A stretch of 64,000 nucleotides of DNA. It comes from Geomonas azotofigens (lineage in GTDB: Bacteria > Desulfobacterota > Desulfuromonadia > Geobacterales > Geobacteraceae). The stretch covers positions 1-64,000 of the forward strand of contig NZ_JAHLME010000006.1 in the NCBI RefSeq assembly GCF_018919395.1, in the 5' to 3' direction. Each line of letters opens with the position of its first letter. The stretch's first letter is position 1. Position numbers and translations under genes: made by a program. Below the pieces are notes generated by a model. That model searched no databases. It was not told where the DNA came from and saw nothing but the letters and a program-made list of their open reading frames with translations. Below are positions 53,373 to 62,567 of the stretch, piece after piece.

Positions 53373-54539
53373 TCACACATACACGATATCGTCGGGCAAA
53401 TCCGTGATTTTCACCCCGCCCTCTGGGGCCACGGCAAACGTGTTTTCGATACCTATAACACCGAGGCCGGGGAGCACGAACTTCGGCTCGATGGCGATGG
53501 TCTGCCCCGCCCGCAGCTGCGACTTGAATCCCTGGGCCAGCACCGGGAATTCGTCCAGCTCGAGCCCCACGCCATGTCCCACGAACTTTGCGTTCTCCCC
53601 CGGCGCGCCCATGAAGTTGCTCGCCAGCCCCTCGCCCTCAGCAATCTCGGCGGCCTGGGCGAAAAGGTCTTCGCAGACCGCGCCGGGCTTCAGGTTCTCA
53701 GCCAGGTGCTGCTGGATCCGCAACGAGGTGGCAAAGGCGCGCTCCAATTCCGCGGCGAGCCGCCCCACCACGAACATCCGTGTCATGTCCACGATGTAGC
53801 CGTTGAAGACGCCGGTGTAGTCCACCAGCACCGGGGCGTTGGCGGCTATGGCATCGGTCGAGGCACCGTGGGGCGAGGCGTTGGAGAGTCCCCGACCGGT
53901 GACCGCGCCGTCGAAGAACCCAGGATTGCCGGCGCCGGCGCTGACGGCAAGCCCCTGGAACAACTCCTGGTTGTAGGCGCGCATGCGCACGTACCCTTCG
54001 CCTCCCGCCTTGCGCAGCCGATATTCGAACTCCGCGGCGAGGTCCAGCTCGCGCATCCCCGCCCGCAGAAAACCGGGCACTTCCTTGAACACTCCGCAAA
54101 GCCTGGCGCCGCTTTCCCGCATACGCTCCAGTTCCAGTGCTGACTTCACGCTGCGCAGTTCCCGGTTCAGCGTGGAGACGTCCACGAACTCGACGCCAGG
54201 CAGGAGCTTCGCGTAGTACTGGTACTGCTGAACCGGCGCCACGTCGAACGTGAAACCGACCCGCTTCAAGCCGGGCGGGAACAAAGAGGCGAACTCCTTG
54301 CTGGAGGGAAAGGGGCGCGTGTCGTCGATGACGCTCTCCGCCTGGGCGCGGAAGTAGCTTTTACGCACCATCAGGCGCGGCTTCCCTTCCGCGGGAACAA
54401 AGAGCGCGGAATTCTGCCGCGTGCCGGAAAAGTAGTAGATGTCGATGGGATAGATGAACAGGGCGCCGTCGAGTTCTTGTTGTTTCAGCCCGCCCTGCAG
54501 CCGGGAGATCCTCTGCTCAGATTCGGTCTTGGTCAGCAT
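53373..54539 (-). CDS. M24-family aminopeptidase (Xaa-Pro peptidase-like)
   Basis: 388 residues from the ATG that overlaps the nitroreductase stop (ATGCTGA); a much longer frame upstream is the shadow of that gene. Creatinase-like N-terminal domain (1-145) and pita-bread catalytic domain with the metal ligands in order: VLVDYTGVFNGYIVDMTR (two Asp), FVGHGVGLELDEFP (His), IEPKFVLPG (Glu) and GIENTFAV (Glu). Cytosolic. Peptide turnover is the default role; no specific link to the fatty-acid genes. Confidence 0.85.
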   Translation of the reverse strand: MLTKTESEQRISRLQGGLKQQELDGALFIYPIDIYYFSGTRQNSALFVPAEGKPRLMVRKSYFRAQAESVIDDTRPFPSSKEFASLFPPGLKRVGFTFDVAPVQQYQYYAKLLPGVEFVDVSTLNRELRSVKSALELERMRESGARLCGVFKEVPGFLRAGMRELDLAAEFEYRLRKAGGEGYVRMRAYNQELFQGLAVSAGAGNPGFFDGAVTGRGLSNASPHGASTDAIAANAPVLVDYTGVFNGYIVDMTRMFVVGRLAAELERAFATSLRIQQHLAENLKPGAVCEDLFAQAAEIAEGEGLASNFMGAPGENAKFVGHGVGLELDEFPVLAQGFKSQLRAGQTIAIEPKFVLPGLGVIGIENTFAVAPEGGVKITDLPDDIVYV

Positions 54540-55066
54540 GCGCTCCCCCAGTCGTTGTGATACGCGATTTCCGCCAACTCCTTGCGCGGCCGCGCCTTGG
54601 GCTCCTGGTCCGGGTAACCCAGCGGCGTCACCCCGACCACCCGTATCCCCTCCGGGATGCCGAGGGAGTTCTTCAGGGTCCGCTCGTCGAAGAGCCCCAT
54701 CCAGCAGGTGCCGAGCCCGAGGCCGTGCGCGGCCAGGCAGATATGCTCGAAGGCGATGGCGGTGTCGGCGACATAGTACTCGATGCCGTTCTCGACGCCG
54801 GACTGTGCCGGATCGGCGCAGACCACGATGGTCACCGGGGCCTGCGACAGCGCCTTCTTGCCGGGGTTGTCGTCGGGGAAAGCGTCCAGCAGCGCGTTCC
54901 GCTTCCCTCCCGCCGAGAGCACCAGGAAGCGCCAGCACTGCATGTTCTTCCAGGATGGCGCCAGGCGCCCGGCATCGAGCACCTGGCTCACCTTCTCCCA
55001 CTCGACGGGGGTGTCCCGGTATTTACGGATGCTTCTTCTGTCGTTTATGGCTTGGAACACGTCCAC
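54533..55066 (-). CDS. Nitroreductase-family flavoprotein
   Basis: 177 residues from the GTG that follows AAGGAGGA; 36 in-frame codons upstream are repeat-derived. FQAINDRRSIRKYRDTPVE, APSWKNMQCWRFLVL, FEHICLAAHGLGLGTCWMG and VVGVTPLGYPDQEP are the standard FMN-binding blocks. NAD(P)H-dependent reduction of an unknown acceptor. Overlaps the M24 gene by 7 bp. It starts 148 bp after IcmF with a GC-rich hairpin in between. Confidence 0.87.
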   Translation of the reverse strand: MDVFQAINDRRSIRKYRDTPVEWEKVSQVLDAGRLAPSWKNMQCWRFLVLSAGGKRNALLDAFPDDNPGKKALSQAPVTIVVCADPAQSGVENGIEYYVADTAIAFEHICLAAHGLGLGTCWMGLFDERTLKNSLGIPEGIRVVGVTPLGYPDQEPKARPRKELAEIAYHNDWGSAC

Positions 55067-55126
55067 GGTTTGTCCTCCTTGTTCTTCCTCGTTGCCTCCA
55101 GCGCCGCTACCTACCGCAGGCTGTTT

Positions 55127-55160
55127 CCCCCTCCCTGTCCCTCCCCCTCCGGGGGAGGGG
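55127..55160. repeat. GC-rich hairpin repeat
   Basis: CCCCTCCCTGTCCCTCCCCC then TCCGGGGGAGGGG; the last part folds on itself (CCCCTCC/GGGGGAGGGG). The whole 32-33 nt recurs almost unchanged at 59151-59185. Lies between IcmF and nitroreductase genes. Confidence 0.8.
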
Positions 55161-55214
55161 ACGTGGGGTGGCACTTCTTCTCGGGTCCAGGCGGTTTCGA
55201 CCAGCAGCGCCTGG

Positions 55215-58200
55215 CTACATGTTGCGTCGGTACTCGCCGCCTACTTCATAGAGCGCCCGGGTGATCTGCCCCAGCGAGGCGCACTGCACCGTCTCCATCA
55301 GCTCGGCGAAGATGTTGCCGCCAGCCACCGCCGTCTCCTGGAGCCGCGCCAGGGCGAGCGGAGCCTCATCCTTGTGCCCTTCCTGGAAGGCGCGCAGGTT
55401 CCTGATCTGCTGCTCCTTCTCCTCCACGGTGGCGCGGGCCAGTTCTCCGGGGATCTGGTATCCCTCTTCGCCCGCGTGCGGGTTGAGGAAGGTGTTGACG
55501 CCGACGATGGGGAGCTCGCCGGAGTGCTTCCTCGCCTCGTAGAGCATGGACTCGTCCTGGATCTTGCTGCGCTGGTACTGGGTTTCCATGGCACCCAGAA
55601 CGCCGCCGCGCTGGTCGATCCGCTCGAATTCGGCGATGACCGCCTCCTCCACCAGGTCGGTCAGTTCGTCGATGATAAAGGCGCCCTGCAACGGGTTCTC
55701 GTTCTTGGCAAGCCCGAGCTCCTTGGTGATGATCATCTGCACCGCCATGGCCCGGCGCACCGACTCCTCGGACGGGGTGGTGACCGCCTCGTCGTAGGCG
55801 TTGGTGTGCAGGGAGTTGCAGTTGTCGTAAAGCGCCATCAGGGCCTGCAGCGTGGTGCGGATGTCGTTGAAATCCATCTCCTGGGCGTGCAGCGACCGGC
55901 CGCTCGTCTGGATGTGGTACTTCAATTTCTGGCTGCGGTCGTTGGCGCCGTACTTCTCCCGCATCACCACCGCCCAGATGCGCCGCGCCACCCGGCCGAT
56001 CACGGTGTACTCGGGGTCGAGACCGTTACTGAAGAAGAAGGAGAGGTTCGGCGCGAAGTCGTCGATGTGCATGCCGCGTGACAGGTAGTACTCCACGTAG
56101 GTGAACCCGTTGGACAGCGTGAAGGCGAGCTGCGAGATCGGATTGGCACCGGCCTCGGCGATGTGGTAGCCGCTGATGGAGACCGAGTAGTAGTTGCGCA
56201 CCTGCTGCTCGATGAAGTACTGCTGGATGTCCCCCATCATCCTGAGCGCGAACTCGGTGGAGAAGATGCAGGTGTTCTGCCCCTGGTCCTCCTTCAGGAT
56301 GTCGGCCTGAACCGTGCCGCGCACGGTCTGCAGGGTGCGGGCCTTCAACTCGGCGTATTCCGACGCCGACGGCTCGCGCCCCTGCGCGGTTTTGAACTGC
56401 GCCACCTGCTGCCTGATCGCCGCGTTGAAGAAGAAGGCGAGCATGATCGGCGCCGGGCCGTTGATGGTGATGGAGACGCTGGTCGAGGGGGCGCAGAGGT
56501 CGAAGCCGGCGTACAGCTTCTCCATGTCCTCGACGGTACAGATGGAGACCCCGCTCTCCCCCACCTTGCCGTAGATGTCGGGTGGGTAATCCGGGTCCTC
56601 CCCGTAGAGGGTGACGCTGTCGAAGGCGGTGGAGAGGCGCTTGGCGCCGTCGTCCTGGCACAGGTAATGGAAGCGCCTGTTGGTCCGCTCCGGGGTCCCC
56701 TCGCCGGCGAACTGACGCTTCGGGTCCTCCTCGGAGCGTTTGAAGGGGAACACGCCCGCCGTGTACGGGAAGAAACCGGGGAGGTTCTCCTTCATGGACC
56801 ACTTGACGATCTCGCCCCAGTCCTGGTAGTCCGGGAGGCAGACCTTGGGGATCTTCGTCCCCGAGAGCGAGGTGGTGTGGAGCTCGGTGCGGATTTCCTT
56901 GTCGCGCACCTTGGTGACCTGGGCCTCCTGACGATAGCACTCCTTGAGCGACTTCCAGCCGTCAATGATGCGCCGCGGCTCCTCCTGCAGTTTCGCGGAG
57001 AAGGTCCCGATCAACTGCTCCAGTTCCGCGACCGCCCCCTCCCCCTTCACCTGGGCCCTGGCGCCGGAGAGCTGGAACAGGGTGCGGGCCACGGCGGCCT
57101 GCTCCTCCACATCCTTGCGATAGCCGCGCACGGCCTGGACGATCTCGCCCAGGTAGTGCACCCGGTCCGGCGGGATGATGTACTGCTTCAGGCTCTCGCG
57201 CTCGGTCACTTGCAGGCGCGACCGCCACCCCGCGTCCTTCTTCTCGTTGACCCGGTCCAGCAGGGCGCGGTAGAGCACGTTGGTGCCGGGGTCGTTGAAC
57301 TGCGAGGCGATGGTGCCGTAGACCGGGAGTTCCGCGTCCGGGATGTCGAACAGGTTCCGGTTGCGGCGGTACTGCTTGCGCACGTTGCGCAGCGCATCCT
57401 CGGCCCCCTTGCGTTCGAACTTGTTGAGCGCCACCAGGTCGGCGAAGTCGAGCATGTCGATCTTCTCGAGCTGGGTCGGGGCGCCGAATTCGCAGGTCAT
57501 CACGTAGAGCGAGACGTCGCAGATCTCCACCACCCCGGCGTCCCCCTGCCCGATCCCCGAAGTCTCCACGATGACCAGGTCGAAACCGGAGGCGCGCACC
57601 ACGTCAAGGGCGTCACGAATCGCGGCGGAGAGTTCCGAACGGGAATCGCGGGTGGCCAGGGAGCGCATGTAGACCCGGTCCGTGTTGATGGAGTTCATCC
57701 GGATCCGGTCGCCCAGGAGCGCTCCGCCGGTGCGCTGCCGGGACGGGTCCACCGCCAGGATCGCCACGCTTTTCTCCGGGAAGTCCCTGATGAAACGGCG
57801 CACCAGTTCGTCGGTGATCGAGCTTTTCCCCGCACCGCCCGTCCCGGTGATGCCGACCACCGGCACCTCGCGCGCCATGGCCCGGATCCGGTCCCGTACC
57901 GCCCCGTACCCCTCGTTCCGGTCGTGAACCGCCTGCTCGGCCAGGGTGATCAGGGTGTTGACCGCGCGGATGTCCCGCTCCTTGAGCCGCTCGATCTCCC
58001 GGTCCGTATCGCGCTCGGGCGTGAAGTCGCACAGCTCCATCATGTGGTTGATCATCCCCTGCAGCCCCATGCGCCTGCCGTCCTCGGGGGAGAAGATCTT
58101 GCTCACGCCGTAGGACTCTATCTCGCGCACTTCCTCGGGGACGATCACGCCGCCTCCCCCTCCGAAGACCTTGATGTGGTCGGCGCCGCGCTCCCGGAGC

Positions 58201-58463
58201 AGGTCGCAGATGTACTTGAAGAACGGGACATGCCCCCCCTGGTAGCAGCTCACCGCGATCCCCTGGGCGTCCTCCTGGATGGCGGCGGTGACGATGGCGT
58301 CCACGGAGCGGTTGTGCCCCAGGTGGATCACCTCGGCGCCCGAGGCCTGGAGCATCCGCCTGATGATGTTGGTGGCGGCATCGTGCCCGTCAAAGAGACT
58401 GGTCGCGGTGACGAATCGTACCTTGTGTCTGGAGCGATAAGGCTCCGCAGCGGCTATGTGCAT
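55215..58463 (-). CDS. icmF: Fused isobutyryl-CoA mutase (IcmF)
   Basis: 1082 residues, the expected length for the fusion. Order: B12-binding domain (15-140; DGHDAATN with His27, the cobalt ligand), G-protein chaperone domain (about 195-420; Walker [13 protein letters not shown] at 204-215, [28 protein letters not shown]) and the acyl-CoA mutase TIM barrel (about 530-1070; [54 protein letters not shown]). Interconverts isobutyryl-CoA and n-butyryl-CoA using adenosylcobalamin; related IcmF enzymes take isovaleryl/pivalyl-CoA, and I did not test the specificity residues. AGGAGGAA precedes the ATG. Links branched-acid or valine carbon to the butyryl-CoA pathway next door. Confidence 0.93.
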   Translation of the reverse strand: MHIAAAEPYRSRHKVRFVTATSLFDGHDAATNIIRRMLQASGAEVIHLGHNRSVDAIVTAAIQEDAQGIAVSCYQGGHVPFFKYICDLLRERGADHIKVFGGGGGVIVPEEVREIESYGVSKIFSPEDGRRMGLQGMINHMMELCDFTPERDTDREIERLKERDIRAVNTLITLAEQAVHDRNEGYGAVRDRIRAMAREVPVVGITGTGGAGKSSITDELVRRFIRDFPEKSVAILAVDPSRQRTGGALLGDRIRMNSINTDRVYMRSLATRDSRSELSAAIRDALDVVRASGFDLVIVETSGIGQGDAGVVEICDVSLYVMTCEFGAPTQLEKIDMLDFADLVALNKFERKGAEDALRNVRKQYRRNRNLFDIPDAELPVYGTIASQFNDPGTNVLYRALLDRVNEKKDAGWRSRLQVTERESLKQYIIPPDRVHYLGEIVQAVRGYRKDVEEQAAVARTLFQLSGARAQVKGEGAVAELEQLIGTFSAKLQEEPRRIIDGWKSLKECYRQEAQVTKVRDKEIRTELHTTSLSGTKIPKVCLPDYQDWGEIVKWSMKENLPGFFPYTAGVFPFKRSEEDPKRQFAGEGTPERTNRRFHYLCQDDGAKRLSTAFDSVTLYGEDPDYPPDIYGKVGESGVSICTVEDMEKLYAGFDLCAPSTSVSITINGPAPIMLAFFFNAAIRQQVAQFKTAQGREPSASEYAELKARTLQTVRGTVQADILKEDQGQNTCIFSTEFALRMMGDIQQYFIEQQVRNYYSVSISGYHIAEAGANPISQLAFTLSNGFTYVEYYLSRGMHIDDFAPNLSFFFSNGLDPEYTVIGRVARRIWAVVMREKYGANDRSQKLKYHIQTSGRSLHAQEMDFNDIRTTLQALMALYDNCNSLHTNAYDEAVTTPSEESVRRAMAVQMIITKELGLAKNENPLQGAFIIDELTDLVEEAVIAEFERIDQRGGVLGAMETQYQRSKIQDESMLYEARKHSGELPIVGVNTFLNPHAGEEGYQIPGELARATVEEKEQQIRNLRAFQEGHKDEAPLALARLQETAVAGGNIFAELMETVQCASLGQITRALYEVGGEYRRNM

Positions 58464-58494
58464 GTCGTTCCTCCTTGCGAGGTGGTCTGTGCTG

Positions 58495-59073
58495 CTAATC
58501 GGTTTTCAAGGTGAACTCCCAGGCGCACCAAAACTCCTCCGGGTGCGGGTCGGGAGGACAGGCAATGCAGCGGGTCGTGATGCGCGGATCGATGGTCCGG
58601 GCGAACTCGGAGTATTCGACGATCCCGACGGACTTGCAGGGGTGGTCCGGAAGCCCCTTGCGCTTTCTGGCCGACTGCACCCGGCAGTCGAGCATCCGGA
58701 ACACGGCCCGGGTCTCGCTCACCTCGACGCTTTCCTGGAGGTTCAAGCGGGCGTAGAAGCGATGTTTAAGGCACTCCACCAGGGCCGGGATGCCGCCGCC
58801 CGGCTTCATGGAGAGCCGCTCCATGATCCTTTTGGCCTCGATGACCGTGAAGAGGCGCCAGGCGTCGGTGTCGATGTCCACCGCCACGTCCATGCCGTAC
58901 TTTCGCTCCAGCGACTGGAACCAGACCCCGTCGTGGGCGAGCCAGTTCTTGGCGTCGTCGACGATGATCCTGACCAGTTCCTCCTTGCTGAGCATGTAGA
59001 GGAGCCGGAGTCCCTCGTCCCCCTCCGGCTGCTCCACGGCTGGGATCTGTTGCAGGTTGTTAGCGTTTGTCAC
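58495..59073 (-). CDS. DUF6125-like Cys-containing cytosolic protein
   Basis: 192 residues from the GTG after AAGGAGGTG; upstream in-frame sequence is GC-rich repeat. No signal peptide. Mixed fold with [42 protein letters not shown] and [23 protein letters not shown]. The Cys pattern (CX2C plus two others) might bind metal. Matches my recollection of the DUF6125 family. It begins the transcript that continues 31 bp later into icmF, so a role in this catabolism, for example sensing or maturation, is possible. Confidence 0.65.
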   Translation of the reverse strand: MTNANNLQQIPAVEQPEGDEGLRLLYMLSKEELVRIIVDDAKNWLAHDGVWFQSLERKYGMDVAVDIDTDAWRLFTVIEAKRIMERLSMKPGGGIPALVECLKHRFYARLNLQESVEVSETRAVFRMLDCRVQSARKRKGLPDHPCKSVGIVEYSEFARTIDPRITTRCIACPPDPHPEEFWCAWEFTLKTD

Positions 59074-59150
59074 GGGTTCACCTCCTTGATGAGTTTCTCG
59101 GCGCCAGTCGCGGCTGTTCCAGTCCACTAGGTCGCATGCAAGCGAGTCCT

Positions 59151-59240
59151 TCCCCCCTCCCTGTCCCTCCCCCTCCGGGGGAGGGAACGCTGTGTGGACG
59201 CCCCCTCCCCCGGGAGGGGGGAGGCCGGGGAGGGGGGCAG
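59151..59240. repeat. Cluster of GC-rich hairpin repeats
   Basis: Starts with the same CCCCCTCCCTGTCCCTCC and GGGGGAGGG unit as 55127-55160, followed by CCCCCTCCCCCGGGAGGGGG and a third G-rich block. Located between the ActP and DUF6125-like genes. A structured transcript end is possible, but there is no T run. Confidence 0.8.
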
Positions 59241-59254
59241 GTTTGGCAAACGTG

Positions 59255-61255
59255 CTAGTGATCGGCGGCGCTGGCGATGCCGATGCCGGTATTCTGGCGC
59301 ACGTCGATCTCGTCGAACATCTCCTCGGCGCGACGCTCCCTAAAGAGCAGACAGCCAAAGACGGCGGCCAGGAAGCCCAGCGGAACCGAGACGATGCCCG
59401 GGTTCTTGAGCGGGAAGATCGGGGCGTCCAGGCCGACCATGGACTTGCCGTCCTTGTTCTTCACGTACTCCGTCCGCGATTTCTCCAGGGCCTGCACTTC
59501 CTTCTCGGCCAGCACCGCGCCGCCGGCCTGCTTCTTCTCAAGGGTCTCCACCACCTTCTTGGCGTCGGCGGCGATCTTCTTCGGATAGGTCATTACCGGC
59601 GAGACCATGACCAGGGTCAGGGCGGAGATGGTACCTACAACCAGGCCGGAAACGATCCCCGCCGTGTTGAACTTGCGCCAGAACAGGGACAGCATGATGA
59701 CCGGGAAGTTGCCGGAAGCGGCGACCGCGAAGGCCAGCGCCACCAGGGCCACCACGTTCTCCTTCTCCGCCATGAGCCCCATGACGATGGCGGAAGTTCC
59801 CACGAACAGCGAGGTGATGCGGGCCACCTTCACCTGCAGCTGCTGATCCGCCTTGCCGTCCTTGATGATGTTGACGTAGACGTCGTGGGCGATAGCCGCG
59901 GAGGCCGCCAGCACCAGGCCGGAGACCACGGCGAGGATGGTGGCGAAGGCGACCGCGCAGATGAAGGCAAGGAAGATGTCGCCACCGAGGCTCCCCGCGC
60001 CGCCGCCCATGTGCTGGGCCAGAAGCAGCGTCGCCATGTTGCCCCCCTTGTCCACGGCGGAGATCGCCTGCGGGGTGAGGTAGAGCGCGGCGCCGAAGCC
60101 GATCACGCTGATCATGAAGAAGAAGCTGGAGTTGAGGAACAGGGCCACGATGATGGACTTGCGCGCATCCTTCGCGCTGGGAACGGTGAAAAAGCGCATC
60201 AGGATGTGGGGCAGGCCGGCGGCGCCGAGCGCCCAGGCGAGGCCGAGAGAGATCTGGTCCAGGGGATTCTTCAGGAACAGGCCGGGCTCCAGGAACCGCT
60301 GGCCGTAGTCGACCCCGGGCTTGGCGATGACGTCCTTCAGGACGTTCATGCGCACGTGCTCCTGGATCGCGCTGTTACTGACCACGTCGGTGAAGAAGCG
60401 AACCGGGTTGAAGCCGGCCTTGATGGCGACCAGCAGGCAGAGCACCGTGGTGGCGCCCATCAACAGCGAGGCCTTGATGATCTGCACCCAGGTGGTGGCC
60501 TTCATGCCGCCGAAAACGACGTAGGCGACCATGAGCGCGCCCACCCCGATCACCGAAACGCGGTACGGGATGTTCAAAAGCATCTGCATCAGCTTCCCGG
60601 CGCCGACCATCTGGGCGATCAGGTAGAAGATGGAGACGGTCACCGTCGACAGCGCCGCGACGCCGCGCACCACCTTGGGCGAGCTCCTGAAACAGAGAAT
60701 GTCGCCCAGCGTGTACTTGCCGGCGTTGCGGCAGGGCTCGGCGATGACCAGGAGGATGGCGATGAAGGAGAACATCGGTCCCACCGCGTACATGAAGCCG
60801 TCGATGCCGTAGAGGGAGATGAGGCCGGACATCCCGAGGAAGGAGGCGGCCGACATGTAGTCCCCGGCGATGGCCCAGCCGTTTTGGAAGCCGGTGATGC
60901 CGCCGCCGGCGGTGTAGAAGTCCGAGGCGGTCTGGGTCTTCTTGGCTGCCCAGACCACGACGCCCATGGTGACGGCGATGATGAGGGCGAACATGCCGAT
61001 GGTGATGCCGCGGTTGGGGGTGATCTTGGCCGGAGCGGCGCCTCCCTTGGCCGGCGTTGCCACCGCCTTGGCGGCGACGTTCGCCGCGGGAGCCGCTGCC
61101 TGGGCAGCTGCGGCGGCGGGAGCGCCGGCCTGAGGAGCGGCGACGGTGGCGGCCTGAGGTGCGGCGGCGCCGGCGGGCGCCTGGGCGCACACGGCGGCCG
61201 CGCCGAACATCGATAGCGACAGTGCTACGGTTAAAGCGGCGATCCTCTTTTTCAT
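59255..61255 (-). CDS. ActP-like cation/acetate symporter with extended N-terminus
   Basis: 666 residues. Sodium:solute symporter fold with about 13 membrane helices; conserved blocks ASDFYTAGGGITGFQNGWAI, DYMSAASFLGMSG, YVVFGGMKATTWVQIIK, HILMRFFTVPSAKDARKS and VALAFAVAASGNFPVIMLSL. Residues 1-24 look like a cleavable signal, followed by about 55 residues of Ala/Pro-rich linker (25-80) not found in typical ActP (about 550 aa). A further insertion, KKIAADAKKVVETLEKKQAG, lies in a late loop. Both extensions resemble Geobacter acetate permeases. Imports acetate; 32 bp after the DUF485 gene. Confidence 0.88.
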   Translation of the reverse strand: MKKRIAALTVALSLSMFGAAAVCAQAPAGAAAPQAATVAAPQAGAPAAAAAQAAAPAANVAAKAVATPAKGGAAPAKITPNRGITIGMFALIIAVTMGVVVWAAKKTQTASDFYTAGGGITGFQNGWAIAGDYMSAASFLGMSGLISLYGIDGFMYAVGPMFSFIAILLVIAEPCRNAGKYTLGDILCFRSSPKVVRGVAALSTVTVSIFYLIAQMVGAGKLMQMLLNIPYRVSVIGVGALMVAYVVFGGMKATTWVQIIKASLLMGATTVLCLLVAIKAGFNPVRFFTDVVSNSAIQEHVRMNVLKDVIAKPGVDYGQRFLEPGLFLKNPLDQISLGLAWALGAAGLPHILMRFFTVPSAKDARKSIIVALFLNSSFFFMISVIGFGAALYLTPQAISAVDKGGNMATLLLAQHMGGGAGSLGGDIFLAFICAVAFATILAVVSGLVLAASAAIAHDVYVNIIKDGKADQQLQVKVARITSLFVGTSAIVMGLMAEKENVVALVALAFAVAASGNFPVIMLSLFWRKFNTAGIVSGLVVGTISALTLVMVSPVMTYPKKIAADAKKVVETLEKKQAGGAVLAEKEVQALEKSRTEYVKNKDGKSMVGLDAPIFPLKNPGIVSVPLGFLAAVFGCLLFRERRAEEMFDEIDVRQNTGIGIASAADH

Positions 61256-61287
61256 ATCTGGTCCCCCTCTTTGATTGATGGACGCAT

Positions 61288-61593
61288 CTATTGCAAGGCT
61301 TCCAAGAGCTGCTTGGTGAGTCGGTCGAAGGTCTTGTTGGCCACGTGGGCGTAGTAGATGGCGACGCCGATGGCCATGACGAACTGGGACAGGATGAAGA
61401 GGTAGCCGAAGTTGATGGGGCCGATGACCTTCACCCGGAAGGCCTCGGGGAAGTAGCCGGAGATGACCGGGAGCAGGAGGTAGTAGATGGTCGAGATGAT
61501 CCACCAGCTGAAGAGGAAGTTCCGTTTCTTGCGCTTTAGCTCGATGAACTTGCTGTGGTTGGCGATTGCTTGCCATTGCTGTTGTTCCGACAT
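61288..61593 (-). CDS. DUF485 small membrane protein (YjcH-like)
   Basis: 101 residues from the ATG 8 nt after AAGGAG. Two membrane helices (LFSWWIISTIYYLLLPVISG and GPINFGYLFILSQFVMAIGV) preceded by a Lys/Arg-rich segment; standard DUF485. Almost always encoded just upstream of ActP, as here, and thought to assist the symporter. Confidence 0.92.
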   Translation of the reverse strand: MSEQQQWQAIANHSKFIELKRKKRNFLFSWWIISTIYYLLLPVISGYFPEAFRVKVIGPINFGYLFILSQFVMAIGVAIYYAHVANKTFDRLTKQLLEALQ

Positions 61594-61708
61594 GGCCGTC
61601 ACTCCTTCTGTTAGGGTTACCAGCGTCTGAAAGCGGGGCCGCCGCTTCCGTGTTCATCCCCCCGCCTGCGCCAGGGGGGCCAATAGCTCCACGAGAGGCT
61701 TGCGTGTG

Positions 61709-62545
61709 TCAGGGGCGGGCGTAGCCGAACCTGGCGGAGAGAAGTTCGGCGCTCAGGCGCAGCGAGGGGATGATCTCCTGCTCCAGCCTGTCCCCCAGCA
61801 GCCGGAACGAAGGCCCGATCAGCATCAGGGCGCCCACCACCTTGCCGGCGTAGTCCCGGACCGCCACCGCCACGGTAACCACGCCGTCCCCCATGCCGCT
61901 GCACTCCACCGCAACACCGTTCTCCCTGATCTTCTCCAGTTCGACCCGCAGGGCGGCGAGGTCCGGGTGCTCTCCGCGGCCGCCGCGCCACCTCCGGCCG
62001 ATCTGCTCCAGCAGGTCCCAGGAATCGATGGCCCGCATCACCTTGCCGGCGGCGTTGGCGAAAAACGGGAAGCGCCGCCCGACCAGCTCGCCCCGCTCCT
62101 GCCGCAAGGGATCCACCATGTCCAGCAGCAGCACCTCGTCACCGTTTGGGACCGCCATGTAGATCGCCTCGTTGTGCCGGCGGGCCAAGGCCTCCAGGAC
62201 CGGCCGGGCATCCTTCAGGATGGTCACCTTGAGCTCGTCGTCGTGCTCCGACAACACCGACCGGAGCACCGGCCCGAGGACCCTGCTGTTGCGGGCGTTT
62301 TGCAAAAGGCTCCGGGCCAGCTTCCTGGCGCGGCTCTCGTCATACTTCCCGCTCTGGATCGCGCACTGCACCAGCCCCTTGTCCTCCAAAAGCGCCAGCA
62401 GGAGCCGCGCCCGGTAGGGAGTGATCCCCGCCTGGCGCGCCAGCGCCGACAGGGAACATCCCTTGCCCCGGGCCGCCACTATCTCGAGGAGTTCGACCGC
62501 CTTTTGCAACTCGTCACTGGAAAGCTCACCTTTCTCCCGTTCCAT
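61709..62545 (-). CDS. IclR-family transcriptional regulator
   Basis: 278 residues. Winged-helix N-terminus (KAVELLEIVAARGKGCSLSALARQ, ITPYRARLLLALLEDKGLVQ) and an IclR effector domain (LARRHNEAIYMAVPNGDEVLLLD, FPFFANAAGKVMRA, GVAVECSGMGDGVVTVAVAVRD, LMLIGPSFRL). Located between the CoA-transferase and the acetate uptake genes in the same direction (22-bp gap upstream, 115 bp downstream), so it likely controls acetate or acyl-CoA metabolism in response to a small acid. Confidence 0.9.
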   Translation of the reverse strand: MEREKGELSSDELQKAVELLEIVAARGKGCSLSALARQAGITPYRARLLLALLEDKGLVQCAIQSGKYDESRARKLARSLLQNARNSRVLGPVLRSVLSEHDDELKVTILKDARPVLEALARRHNEAIYMAVPNGDEVLLLDMVDPLRQERGELVGRRFPFFANAAGKVMRAIDSWDLLEQIGRRWRGGRGEHPDLAALRVELEKIRENGVAVECSGMGDGVVTVAVAVRDYAGKVVGALMLIGPSFRLLGDRLEQEIIPSLRLSAELLSARFGYARP

Positions 62546-62567
62546 CCGTCCGCCCTCTCTGGCCCAG

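Noticed and set aside
53373-55001. 542-codon version of the M24 peptidase
   Set aside because: The first 154 codons are the shadow of the nitroreductase gene in another frame; the true ATG is at 54539.
59255-61657. 800-codon version of the acetate symporter
   Set aside because: The upstream part overlaps the DUF485 gene in another frame; the signal-peptide ATG at 61255 is the sensible start.
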